Below are positions 7,320-15,226 of a stretch of DNA of 51,505 nt, one piece after another; the stretch's first letter is position 1; every line of letters begins with the position of its first letter. The notes under the pieces are model-generated. The model saw nothing but the letters and a program-made list of their open reading frames with translations. It was not told the DNA's origin and did no database searches. Both the position numbers and the translations under genes were made by a program. This DNA comes from Opitutales bacterium (GTDB lineage: Bacteria > Verrucomicrobiota > Verrucomicrobiia > Opitutales > JAJFLR01). The stretch spans positions 1 to 51,505 of the forward strand of contig JAJFLR010000044.1 in NCBI GenBank assembly GCA_021772565.1. Direction: 5' to 3'.

Positions 7320-7892
7320 TTATACGGATTTTTTTGCTTTTCTTCTTTTACGAAGAGCTGTCAGTCCGGCAGCTCCAGCTGCTAAAGCAAATACTGTGTG
7401 CGCAGGCTCTGGTACAGCTGTTGTTTGGCCAGCAGTGAGTGTGGCGCCAGCAGAATTGTCCCATGCAAATTCAAATACTGTGACTATGCCACTTTCACGT
7501 TTTACTCTAACCCAGCCATAATGGGTATTTCCGCTGCGGATGAGTTCGACTCCAAGATAATCATTCCCGGAAGTACCGACAACAGTTGCACCTTGATTGG
7601 ATGTAAAAGTTAAATTTCCATCAACTGTTTGTCCACTAGTTAATGCTGTATTCGACGTCTCATTGACATTAAAATTGCCAAAGAATGATGATCCAAACCG
7701 AAAGTCATAAGAAGTATTATAACTGGAAATTGCATTTCCGGTATCAAAATCAAATGATATAGTTCCATAAAAGGAACTAGAAATATTTGGACTCACATGA
7801 ACAATTATAGCATCTGCTTGTTGTGCGATGCCCCCCATTATGCCGATAGAACCTGCCAATAATCCGTAATTTGATAATTTTTTTGTTTTCAT
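7320..7892 (-). CDS. PEP-CTERM sorting-tail exported protein 2
   Basis: 190 aa, paralogous to the protein at 2459-3064. The N terminus is Lys-rich followed by a hydrophobic segment and QADA, as in copy 1. Shared internal segments are GTISFDFDTG, DYLGVELIRSGNTHYGWVRVKR and FEFAWDNSAG. The C-terminal tail is VPEPA, then an Ala/Gly/Leu hydrophobic stretch, then RKRRKAKK, the PEP-CTERM signal for exosortase processing. Its own function is unknown. No exosortase gene is in the window. A hairpin terminator follows, and then the second GT41 gene. Confidence 0.87.
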   Translation of the reverse strand: MKTKKLSNYGLLAGSIGIMGGIAQQADAIIVHVSPNISSSFYGTISFDFDTGNAISSYNTSYDFRFGSSFFGNFNVNETSNTALTSGQTVDGNLTFTSNQGATVVGTSGNDYLGVELIRSGNTHYGWVRVKRESGIVTVFEFAWDNSAGATLTAGQTTAVPEPAHTVFALAAGAAGLTALRKRRKAKKSV

Positions 7893-8052
7893 ATTTTGAA
7901 TAGTTAGTTTTTTTGTAATAATTTATTAACATAGATTTTTTTGTTATGTTGTCAATCAGATGTTTCTGGATTTTTTTTACCTAGAAGACAATTATTGGAA
8001 TGTGTAATTGCAATGACTTTTAGGCTATAATATATAAAATTCACAGTAGAAA

Positions 8053-8559
8053 TTAATCAATTTCATCAGATTCCTTACTAAATATCATTTTCGCTAACAT
8101 AAAAACACCACCCAATAAAAGGGTCACCATAAATAAAAAATCTACTGAAGACATTAACACCCTGGGCCAAGATGATTTTCTCAGAAGTGCTTCTTCCGGA
8201 TTTTTTGGATTAACCAGGCACATCAATTCAGTGCCGACGTTAAACCCATCGACGTTAACTACGTTGTTAAGAGATTCATGATAATAGATAGTAGAGAGTG
8301 AAATATTTTGCGACGCGTAATCTTTTCCCTGCCAACGGTAGTGAAATTCACCGGCGATAATAGGATAAGCATATTTTTTATCTATCAACCACAAATTATC
8401 AACACGACAGGGAGCTTCGACCCATGATTTTAACTTGATTACATTAATAAGATAACTGCCACTTCGATAAACACCATAACCGCCAAAGAGTATCAGGAAT
8501 ATTGAAGTTACATAGAGAATTAGAATCTCAACATATTTTTTTATCTGTCTACGTTTCAT
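8053..8559 (-). CDS. DUF3592-like membrane protein
   Basis: 168 aa with a transmembrane helix near each end (about residues 12-38 and 136-158). The extracytoplasmic-looking middle has the DUF3592 pattern: a W-x-x-x-x-C segment, a YPIIAGEFHYRWQGKDY strand, a GTELMCLVNPKNPEEALLR segment and then the second helix. The family has no known function. The start overlaps the stop of the upstream gene by 11 bp, so the two are likely translationally coupled. Confidence 0.75.
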   Translation of the reverse strand: MKRRQIKKYVEILILYVTSIFLILFGGYGVYRSGSYLINVIKLKSWVEAPCRVDNLWLIDKKYAYPIIAGEFHYRWQGKDYASQNISLSTIYYHESLNNVVNVDGFNVGTELMCLVNPKNPEEALLRKSSWPRVLMSSVDFLFMVTLLLGGVFMLAKMIFSKESDEID

Positions 8560-8962
8560 TATTTAAGTCTCTTATAATATATTGATCAAATAGAGCTCCA
8601 ACAGTTATACCAATAATATAACAGATTAAATCAGAAAACATAAATCCAAATCCAAATCCAAATATTAGCCCACCTATTTTAGTTTGTCGAATCGAATCAA
8701 TCCATGGCGCATGATAAAATTGTGAAAGCTCAATGAGAAATGAAAATATTAGAGCAATTGAAGTAATCTTCCATGTTTGCAGATTTCTAAATATTATACA
8801 GAGTCCGGCAAAAACAAATAATGCCCACATTGTGTCGCCGGTATAAGCTGAAATAAATTTAGGGAATTCAATGATACTTGTTCTGGAAAGAGGACCTAAA
8901 ACGAGTGTGAGAATTATTACGATAGAGTAAGGGAGAATGGGGCGTTTAATTCTTAACTTCAT
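8549..8962 (-). CDS. DUF2809-like integral membrane protein
   Basis: 137 aa with about four hydrophobic helices. It fits the DUF2809 family: an N-terminal YSIVIILTLVLGPLSR, a Y-x-GD-x-x-WALFVF segment, a helix ending LIELSQFYHAPWIDSIR and a Gly/Phe-rich helix before the end. No function is known for this family. It lies between a small membrane protein and the DUF3592-like protein on the same strand. Confidence 0.75.
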   Translation of the reverse strand: MKLRIKRPILPYSIVIILTLVLGPLSRTSIIEFPKFISAYTGDTMWALFVFAGLCIIFRNLQTWKITSIALIFSFLIELSQFYHAPWIDSIRQTKIGGLIFGFGFGFMFSDLICYIIGITVGALFDQYIIRDLNNET

Positions 8963-8987
8963 TCAATATTAATACTATTTGTTTCTC

Positions 8988-9335
8988 TCAATCAACAGGC
9001 TCGGCTCTTTTCATATCATCATAACGACTACTTTTCTTTGGCTTTTCCTTAAACCGAGCTATAGCTGAAATTATAGTGGCAAGTGGGATGATTTCTGTAA
9101 GCGGCAGCATGCAATATACACCACCTAATATTGAAATTAAGATTCTCATATTTTTGGAAATGTTATAAGTTGAAAGAATCCACCAGCAAACGAACCCGCC
9201 GACAAATAAACCTCCAATACCCAAAGGGCCGAATGAAGCCAGATCCACTAAGTCGAGTATGATTGCCCCAGCCAATGGTCCAAAGGCTTTGTGGATTCGA
9301 TCGATCAATGGTGAGTTGTCCGCTTTGTTTTTCAT
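8988..9335 (-). CDS. Small integral membrane protein of unknown function
   Basis: 115 aa with two or three hydrophobic segments: about 17-35, a Gly-rich GPLGIGGLFVGGFVCWW at about 36-53, and one at about 63-90. The tail is charged (KEKPKKSSRYDD). I do not recognise the family. It precedes the DUF2809-like gene by 25 bp on the same strand and is probably in the same transcription unit. Confidence 0.65.
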   Translation of the reverse strand: MKNKADNSPLIDRIHKAFGPLAGAIILDLVDLASFGPLGIGGLFVGGFVCWWILSTYNISKNMRILISILGGVYCMLPLTEIIPLATIISAIARFKEKPKKSSRYDDMKRAEPVD

Positions 9336-9777
9336 TTATTAATATTAAACCACTAATTTTCACTAATCCACACTAATTTTTAGGAATAATTAGAATAATT
9401 TGGATTTGTATTTTTAGTGTACTAAAAAGGTTAGGGGATTTTATTATTATACTGGCTCTGGAAAATAATTTTGAAAAAGTGATTTGAAAAAGTTATGAAG
9501 GCTCAAGTTACATAGATTACTTCGTCCAGCCGTCGTAGCAATAGGCTACTATGGCGGAGTAGGCTCGCGTTGCTCCTCGCAATGACAACGGTGTATTCAT
9601 TTGTCATTGCGAATTCGACTTTAGTCGAATGTGGCAATCCAGCTGACTTTTTGTGAAATTAATTCCTGGAATCAGTATAGATTACATTTATTTGTGGTAT
9701 TCCAAATTTATCCACTTGACTGATAATATTTAAATTAGTAACAATACTGTTAATAACAACTTTGTTAATAATCTAAT
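9336..9777. other. Gene-free stretch with a dispersed repeat
   Basis: No coding region is supported. 9350-9383 has short direct repeats of the CACTAATTTT type. 9513-9650 is a dispersed-repeat-like block listed separately. 9700-9777 is AT-rich with TTGACT at about 9717, possibly a promoter element for the ATPase gene that starts at 9778, but no convincing -10 box is seen. Confidence 0.55.
9513..9650. repeat. GTCATTGCGA-type dispersed intergenic repeat
   Basis: Two inverted halves carry CGCAATGACA and TGTCATTGCGA, with a perfect 8-bp hairpin at 9613-9630 and GTGGCAATCCAG at the end. This style of repeat (TGTCATTGCGA...GCAATCC) occurs in many unrelated genomes. Only one copy is seen here, so its status as a repeat is judged from resemblance. 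Confidence 0.5.
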
Positions 9778-10869
9778 ATGAATCCTTTTAAATATGGTGA
9801 AGTCGTTCAGGATGATAATTTTTGTCGTCGGCCTGAACTGGAAAAAGATTTGATTTCAAATATTAGGTCGGGACAAAACCTTGTAGTGCAGGGCGATCGA
9901 CGCATTGGAAAAACTTCCTTAATCCATGCTGTAATAACAAATAATTTCAAAACCTATTTGATGATTGATTTGCGAGGAGTTAAAGATGAAGAAGATTTTC
10001 TCAATCGCTTTCAACTGGCAATAAACAGGATTGAGAAAAACCGAATTTTAAAAGCTATTAAAAAAATTGAAATGCTTAAGGGATCGATTTCTGTTGGTCC
10101 CCTAAAATTAGAGTTCAATAATCCATCGGTGTCTGGCAAGCAATCGGTTCAATCTTTTTTTGATCTGACTAAAGCAATGGCTGGAAAACAAAAATGCGTC
10201 GTTTTTTTTGATGAGTTTCAAGACATCATGAATTTGGACAAACATGAAAGTATAATCGGGGCTATGCGTGCTGAAATACAACATATGGGAAAATTTCCCT
10301 TTATTTTTGCAGGTTCTGCCAGAAATGAGATGTATCGAATATTCATGTCTCCATCGAGTGCGTTTTATAAAGGTGCTAAGTTATTTGATATCGGGCCGGT
10401 TGAAAAAGAAAATTTCATACCTTTTTTGAACGAGAAATTTTTGATCAATCGAATCAAACCAACTCGTGAATTTTGGGATGAAGTTTTTCGAATCACGACT
10501 GTAAGTGGTGATATCCAGCAACTCTGTTCGGCCGTTTGGGATGTGACTAAGAAGAAAACTACATTAAAAGCAGAGGATGTTCATAAAGGACTTGAACGTA
10601 TTTATGCATCTGAAGGACGAGCCCATGAATATTTATTCAACAGATTAACAGCTTTACAATTACGTGTTCTGACGACGTTGGCAAGAAATCCTGAACTCTC
10701 TCCAACGACACAAAAATTTATCGAATTATCACAAGCCAATAACGGGCCAAGTATTCTCCGAGTTATAGAATCAGCAACCAAGTTTGATATAATTTTTAAA
10801 TCGGGAAGAGGAAAGTATGAGTTTGTCTCACCGTTTTTTCGTGAGTGGTTGAAAAGTAGGCTAGGGTAA
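9778..10869 (+). CDS. AAA ATPase of the archaeal-type/STAND-like ATPase group
   Basis: 363 aa. It starts MNPFKYGEVV, then CRRPELEKDL, the pattern seen in ATPase_2-type proteins. Walker A is GDRRIGKT at residues 39-46 and Walker B is VVFFDE ending at D145-E146. A sensor-like FIFAGSARNEM segment follows. The C-terminal 110 residues look like winged-helix DNA-binding or effector-control sequence (LTALQLRVLTTLARNPE, FVSPFFREWLK). Members are predicted regulatory or nucleoprotein ATPases; the exact role is unknown. It stands alone, with repeats on both sides. Confidence 0.8.
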   Translation: MNPFKYGEVVQDDNFCRRPELEKDLISNIRSGQNLVVQGDRRIGKTSLIHAVITNNFKTYLMIDLRGVKDEEDFLNRFQLAINRIEKNRILKAIKKIEMLKGSISVGPLKLEFNNPSVSGKQSVQSFFDLTKAMAGKQKCVVFFDEFQDIMNLDKHESIIGAMRAEIQHMGKFPFIFAGSARNEMYRIFMSPSSAFYKGAKLFDIGPVEKENFIPFLNEKFLINRIKPTREFWDEVFRITTVSGDIQQLCSAVWDVTKKKTTLKAEDVHKGLERIYASEGRAHEYLFNRLTALQLRVLTTLARNPELSPTTQKFIELSQANNGPSILRVIESATKFDIIFKSGRGKYEFVSPFFREWLKSRLG

Positions 10870-10930
10870 AATTTATTAGAGTTATCATGCAACTGAGATT
10901 AATAGTTACTATCAGGAATCTTTTTGATAT

Positions 10931-11004
10931 GTAGGACTCGAGTTTGCTCGGTGCTTCGGCATTGATGAAGAGATTAGTGGCACTCCGACAAGCGGAGGCC
11001 CTAC
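10931..11004. repeat. GTAGG...CCCTAC-bounded intergenic repeat
   Basis: It starts GTAGGACTCGAG and ends CTCCGACAAGCGGAGGCCCTAC, with internal CTCCG/CGGAG and GCTTCGGC segments that can form short hairpins. Its ends match the GTAGGG/CCCTAC ends of the palindromes near 400 and 7100-7250. It sits just past the truncated end of the nupC remnant. Confidence 0.5.
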
Positions 11005-11010
11005 TATAAT

Positions 11011-11496
11011 TTAGAAGTAAGCAGCACTCCAATAAACGTAGGCTCGAAAAATTGTTGTGCTAAGTAAAATTGAAGAAATGCCTATTGTTCGCTGTAATAT
11101 GGCTGCAAAAACTTTTACAATTAACGGCAGAATACGCCAATAATATAGGAGTGATGAGAGTGCACTTACTACCAGAACTAGCGGTAGCGACTGAAATGAC
11201 AAAATAAAAGTTGAATTTGGATTAGTAACTTCAAACGGAAACTCACCACCAGCCAGGTAACCAAAGAGAAATTGTGAACCAGCTAACGTTGCGGATTGAA
11301 TTGCTTGTACGAGGTGATTTAAACTTTTCAGAATCGATTGGAATATAGGAATCTTTAATAAAACGATTGCTATGAAGATTTGCAGTGCTAATCCAATACC
11401 GACAACTCGCCAGGAAACAGCACGTTTTTTTTCACTGAATAAAAATGTTAGTGCTATTAAAACAGTGATGCCTATTATTCCTCGTATGATTTCCAT
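11011..11496 (-). pseudogene. N-terminal remnant of a NupC-type nucleoside transporter
   Basis: 161 aa, where NupC/CNT proteins are about 400. The first about 145 residues match the family N terminus: a hydrophobic first helix, FSEKKRAVSWRVVGIGLALQ, FLFGYLAGG, an LPLVLVVSALSSLLYYW helix and a VFAAILQRTIGIS segment. Just after this, where the Na+/nucleoside-binding core should begin, the frame runs into unrelated residues and stops. A GTAGG-type repeat and the ATPase gene occupy the space beyond. A decayed gene is more likely than a functional short form. Confidence 0.8.
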
Positions 11497-11589
11497 ATTA
11501 GTATTTAAAGATTTTTATAGTGAATAGATATGTATATTTTCAACAAACTAATTCAACCACGGAAATTGATAGTGTAAGAGTTTGCAAGT

Positions 11590-11614
11590 CATGTTCAACT
11601 TGAAAGTTGACATG
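11590..11614. promoter_or_regulatory. Inverted repeat upstream of the restriction operon
   Basis: CATG-T-TCAACTT pairs with AAGTTGACATG across a GA loop, giving eleven pairs and one bulged T. It lies about 55 bp before the hsdM start. It could be an operator or an attenuator-like hairpin for the operon, or just another palindromic repeat. No regulator gene of the C-protein type is next to it. Confidence 0.4.
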
Positions 11615-11668
11615 CGTCTACATCATCTTAAACGTTATGTGTCACAGAAACAAAATCATTAAATATAA

Positions 11669-13480
11669 ATGACTCTATTTAAAGATAAGGCTAATTTAAT
11701 TTGGGACGTTGCTGATTTGCTTCGTGGTGATTACAAGCAGTCGGACTATGGCAAAGTAATATTACCCTTAACAGTTTTGCGTCGGCTTGATTGTGTATTG
11801 GCACCGAGCAAAAAAAATGTGTTGGATTATTTGCCTAATGTAGAAAAACTTTCAGATCACGCGAAAGACCTCACTTTAAATAAAATTGCCGGATTTAATT
11901 TTCACAATCGCAGTCAGTTTGATTTTGCAAAATTGATTTCTGACCCTAATCATATTGCCGCTAACTTACGCAATCATATAAACGGATATTCTGCATCAGC
12001 CCGTGAGATTATTGAATATTTTAACTTTGATGATCAGATAGAACGAATGGATGATCCCCAAGCGGATATATTATTTCAAGTGGTCAAGAAATTTGGCGAG
12101 ATTGATCTTGCTGTTATGGATAGTATGGAAATGGGTTATATGTTTGAAGACCTGATTCGTCGTTTTGCAGAGCAATCCAATGAAACGGCAGGTGAGCATT
12201 TCACCCCGAGAGAGGTTATCAAACTTATGGTGAATGTGTTATTTAATGCAGATAGCAAATCCTTGACCCAGTCGGGAATTGTCAAAACTTTGTATGACCC
12301 CGCTTGTGGCACGGGAGGTATGCTCTCAATTGGTGAAATGCACCTCAAGGACTTTAACCCAAATGCAAAGCTTGAAGTATTCGGGCAGGAGATAAATCCT
12401 GAGTCCTACGCAATTTGTAAATCTGATATGCTCATCAAAGGGCAAAATCCCGCTAATATAAAATTTGGCAATACTTTTACTATTGATGGGTTAAGGGATG
12501 AAAAATTTGATTATATGCTCTCTAACCCGCCCTTTGGCGTGGACTGGAAAAAAGCTGTCAAAATTATCAAAGACGAAAATGAAAACCTGGGATTTGCCGG
12601 ACGCTTTGGCGCAGGCTTACCCCGTATTAATGATGGTTCATTGTTGTTCTTGCAGCATATGATTTCCAAAATGAAAGCACCTGAGGATGGTGGCAGTCGT
12701 ATCGGTATTGTTTTTAATGGTTCGCCCTTGTTTACCGGACAAGCTGGAAGTGGTGAAACAAATATTCGCCAATGGATTATCGAAAATGATTGGTTGGAAG
12801 CTATAATTGCTCTGCCGGATCAGCTCTTTTATAATACCGGAATATCTACTTATATATGGATACTTAATAACCATAAAAGCAATCAACGTAAGGGTAAGGT
12901 TCAATTAATCAACGCTACTGGCAGCAAAGATGAAGGATTGATGGGTGAAGGTGAACGAGACTTTAACCGCTTTTGGGAAAAGATGCCTCGTTCTTTGGGA
13001 AATAAACGCAAGCAAATTCCGGAAAATGGTGAGTCAAAGGGTATTGGATTTATTACTAAACTCTATGGTGATTTTGTAGAAAATGAGTTTGTTAAGATCC
13101 TACCCAATGATTTTTTTGGTTATCATCGAATAACGGTAGAACAACCTCTGTTAAAGGATGATGGAAAATGGGATCTTGATAATAAAGGTAAGCCAAAACC
13201 AGATGCCAAACTACGTGATTATGAAAACATTCCATTTTTGCGGAAAGACAAGAAAGGCAAACTGGTTCAGCAAAGCATTACAGAATATTTTAAACGGGAA
13301 GTAAAGCCCCACCTGCCGGACGCATGGATCGATGAAAAGAAAACCAAAACAGGTTATGAAATTAATTTCACCAAGTACTTTTATGAATTTAAACCCTTAC
13401 GATCTTTAGCTGAAATTAAAGCTGATATTTTGGCACTGGAAAAAAGTAGTTTCGAGCTCGAGAAAAAGGTATTGGAGTAA
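11669..13480 (+). CDS. hsdM: Type I restriction-modification system methyltransferase subunit HsdM
   Basis: 603 aa. The N-terminal HsdM_N helical region (LIWDVADLLRGDYK) is followed by an N6-adenine methyltransferase domain. The SAM motif DPACGTGGM begins at residue 210 and the catalytic NPPFG is at 286-290. FTPREVI just before motif I is typical. It methylates adenine within the sequence chosen by HsdS and is needed for restriction too. The stop overlaps the next start by one base (TAATG). This is the first gene of a same-strand run ending with hsdR at 21176. The C-terminal 100 residues are charged and contain the usual EIKADILALEKSS helix. Confidence 0.96.
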   Translation: MTLFKDKANLIWDVADLLRGDYKQSDYGKVILPLTVLRRLDCVLAPSKKNVLDYLPNVEKLSDHAKDLTLNKIAGFNFHNRSQFDFAKLISDPNHIAANLRNHINGYSASAREIIEYFNFDDQIERMDDPQADILFQVVKKFGEIDLAVMDSMEMGYMFEDLIRRFAEQSNETAGEHFTPREVIKLMVNVLFNADSKSLTQSGIVKTLYDPACGTGGMLSIGEMHLKDFNPNAKLEVFGQEINPESYAICKSDMLIKGQNPANIKFGNTFTIDGLRDEKFDYMLSNPPFGVDWKKAVKIIKDENENLGFAGRFGAGLPRINDGSLLFLQHMISKMKAPEDGGSRIGIVFNGSPLFTGQAGSGETNIRQWIIENDWLEAIIALPDQLFYNTGISTYIWILNNHKSNQRKGKVQLINATGSKDEGLMGEGERDFNRFWEKMPRSLGNKRKQIPENGESKGIGFITKLYGDFVENEFVKILPNDFFGYHRITVEQPLLKDDGKWDLDNKGKPKPDAKLRDYENIPFLRKDKKGKLVQQSITEYFKREVKPHLPDAWIDEKKTKTGYEINFTKYFYEFKPLRSLAEIKADILALEKSSFELEKKVLE

Positions 13481-14352
13481 TGAATCAACAAATCGAGCAT
13501 AACGATAAAATCATTCTGTTTCAAAGCCGTCAAATTAGACGAGCATGGCATCAAAATGAGTGGTGGTTTTCGATAGTTGATATTGTCAGTGTGTTGACTG
13601 ATCAGACAGATTCGTTAAAGGCCAGAAAGTATTGGAACAAATTATCTCAGCGATTGCGTGATGAAGGAAGTCAACTGGTGACAAATTGTCACCAGTTGAA
13701 ATTAAAAGCCCCCGATGGTAAAATGCGCAAAACTGACTGTGGCAATACAGAAGGGATATTACGAATTATCCAATCAATACCATCTTCAAAAGCCGAACCT
13801 TTTAAACGCTGGTTGGCAAAAGTGGGCTATGAGCGTATTCAGGAAATTGAAAATCCGGAACTGACACAAGAACGCATGAAAGCCTTGTATGAACAAAAAG
13901 GCTATCCCAAGGATTGGATTGATAAACGTTTGCGTGGCATGGCAGTTCGTCAAAATCTGACTGATGAATGGAAAGAGCGTGGCATCGAAAATCAAAAAGA
14001 TTTCGCCATTTTAACTGCTGAAATATCCAAAGCCACTTTTGGTATGACTCCTGGCGAATACAAAAATTACAAAAATATCCCGACAAAATCTAAAGCCAAT
14101 CTCAGGGATAACATGACCGACCTGGAATTAATTTTCACTATGTTAGGTGAAAAAGTTACCACCGAAATATCAGAGCAAGAAAAACCGAATACGTTTACAG
14201 ATAATAAAAAAGTCGCCAGGCGTGGCGGTACAGTTGCCGGGAATGCCAGACAAGATACAGAAAAAGAGTTGGGTAGAAGTATTGTTTCTGAAAAGAATTA
14301 TTTACCCGATTCATCCTCTGAATTAGGCAAAGATAAATTGGAGGATAAATGA
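13480..14352 (+). CDS. BRO-N / DinD-like protein within the type I R-M operon
   Basis: 290 aa. The N-terminal region (QSRQIRRAWHQNEWWFSIVDIVSVLT) is a BRO/antirepressor-type domain. The middle contains RIIQSIPSSKAEPFKRWLAKVG, a phrase characteristic of this group. The C terminus (RRGGTVAGNARQDTEKELGRSIVS) resembles the tail of DNA-damage-inducible protein D. Proteins of this kind are often found between type I R-M genes, but their role there is not established. It is tightly coupled to its neighbours: 1-bp overlap with hsdM and an ATGA overlap with the next gene. DNA binding and regulation of the operon are inferred only. Confidence 0.8.
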   Translation: MNQQIEHNDKIILFQSRQIRRAWHQNEWWFSIVDIVSVLTDQTDSLKARKYWNKLSQRLRDEGSQLVTNCHQLKLKAPDGKMRKTDCGNTEGILRIIQSIPSSKAEPFKRWLAKVGYERIQEIENPELTQERMKALYEQKGYPKDWIDKRLRGMAVRQNLTDEWKERGIENQKDFAILTAEISKATFGMTPGEYKNYKNIPTKSKANLRDNMTDLELIFTMLGEKVTTEISEQEKPNTFTDNKKVARRGGTVAGNARQDTEKELGRSIVSEKNYLPDSSSELGKDKLEDK

Positions 14353-14852
14353 TGAAACGCTACGATAAATATAAGGATAGTGGGATAATTGATAATGAAA
14401 AATTGAGAATTGAGAATGCCTCTATGACAGCGGATTTTTATCATGAAATTCGTAGTATTGTTCAGTCATCCAAAAGTAAGGTTTATACAGCTGTTAATAC
14501 TGCAATGGTTGAAGCCTATTGGCTCATTGGAAAACGTATTGTCGAAGAAGAGCAGCAAGGAAAAGAGCGTGCGAAATATGGTCAAGAGCTCATTAAGAAA
14601 TTATCTGTTGAATTGAATACGGAATTCGGCAAAGGATTCTCTGTTGCTAACTTAAAGAATTTCAGGCAGTTTTACCTTGCTTTTGCTGGTGACAAGAAAA
14701 GCTACGCGCTGCGTAGCCAATTGAGTTGGACTCACTATCGTGCACTCATTCGAATCAAAGATACTAACGCACGTCTCTGGTATTTGGAAGAAACCATTGC
14801 TCAAAACTGGTCAGCCAGAGCCTTGGATAGGCAAATAAAAATTAAGGAATGA
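14349..14852 (+). CDS. Chimeric frame: hsdS N-terminal tip joined to a truncated DUF1016 (YhcG-like) N-terminal domain
   Basis: 167 aa. The first residues, MMKRYDKYKDSG, are what an HsdS protein in this family would begin with (compare KLKDSGVAWLGEIPEHW inside the HsdS gene that follows). Then comes low-complexity DNA (aattgagaattgagaatg), then from MTADFYHEI a DUF1016 N-terminal domain (YWLIGKRIVEEEQQG, GKGFSVANLKNFRQFY, QLSWTHYRALI, WYLEETIAQNWSARALDRQI). DUF1016 proteins are about 350 aa with a C-terminal PD-(D/E)xK nuclease. This one stops right after the N-terminal domain, inside a 15-bp tandem duplication (14837-14866), so the nuclease is missing. Met27 would be the likely start of the native gene. 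Probably a non-functional remnant, though the N domain could still bind a partner. Confidence 0.75.
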   Translation: MMKRYDKYKDSGIIDNEKLRIENASMTADFYHEIRSIVQSSKSKVYTAVNTAMVEAYWLIGKRIVEEEQQGKERAKYGQELIKKLSVELNTEFGKGFSVANLKNFRQFYLAFAGDKKSYALRSQLSWTHYRALIRIKDTNARLWYLEETIAQNWSARALDRQIKIKE

Positions 14853-14866
14853 AAAATTAAGGAATG
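14837..14866 (+). repeat. Perfect 15-bp tandem duplication
   Basis: The unit AAAAATTAAGGAATG occurs twice in a row (14837-14851 and 14852-14866). The first copy gives the DUF1016 fragment its stop. The second gives the next gene an AAGGA element and its ATG. Similar short AAATTGAGAATG-like repeats lie at 14391-14417 near the start of the DUF1016 frame. Confidence 0.9.
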
Positions 14867-15226
14867 AAACGTGATAATATAATAATCAATAAGTCTTACG
14901 ATTTTGCAAAACGTATTGTGAAATTGTATTTATTTTTATCTAAAGAAAAGAAGGAATATACTTTATCAAAGCAAGTTTTGCGTTCAGGAACTTCAATAGG
15001 TGCAAATATTGAGGAAGCCCAAGGTGGGCAGAGTAAAAGAGATTTTATTGCTAAAACTCAAATATCTTTTAAGGAAGCAAAGGAAACTCATTATTGGCTC
15101 AGACTCCTTAGAGATACTAATATATTGGAAGAAAAACCAGCAAACTCATTAATTAATGATTGTGAAGAAATATTATATATTCTTTCTGCAATTCTGAAAA
15201 GCAGTAAACAGGGAACTGAGAAATGA
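14864..15226 (+). CDS. Four-helix-bundle protein (rRNA intervening-sequence protein family)
   Basis: 120 aa, the usual length. Typical family signatures are SYDFAKRIVKLY near the start, LSKQVLRSGTSIGANIEEAQGGQSKRDFIAKTQISFKEAKETHYWLRLL in the middle, and DCEEILYILSAILKS near the end. This family was first noticed in inserts within 23S rRNA genes and is widespread as a free-standing gene. Its function is unknown. It follows the DUF1016 fragment through a 15-bp tandem repeat and overlaps the hsdS start by four bases (ATGA). Together with the DUF1016 piece it looks like a cassette inserted at the start of hsdS. Confidence 0.9.
   Translation: MKRDNIIINKSYDFAKRIVKLYLFLSKEKKEYTLSKQVLRSGTSIGANIEEAQGGQSKRDFIAKTQISFKEAKETHYWLRLLRDTNILEEKPANSLINDCEEILYILSAILKSSKQGTEK

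Noticed and set aside
9163-9363. Minus-strand ORF overlapping the small membrane protein gene
   Set aside because: It is out of frame with the gene at 8988-9335, which has clear membrane segments, and shows no independent signature.
10602-11032. Minus-strand ORFs opposite the end of the ATPase gene
   Set aside because: They are antisense to a well-supported coding region or cross a palindromic repeat, and show no domain features.
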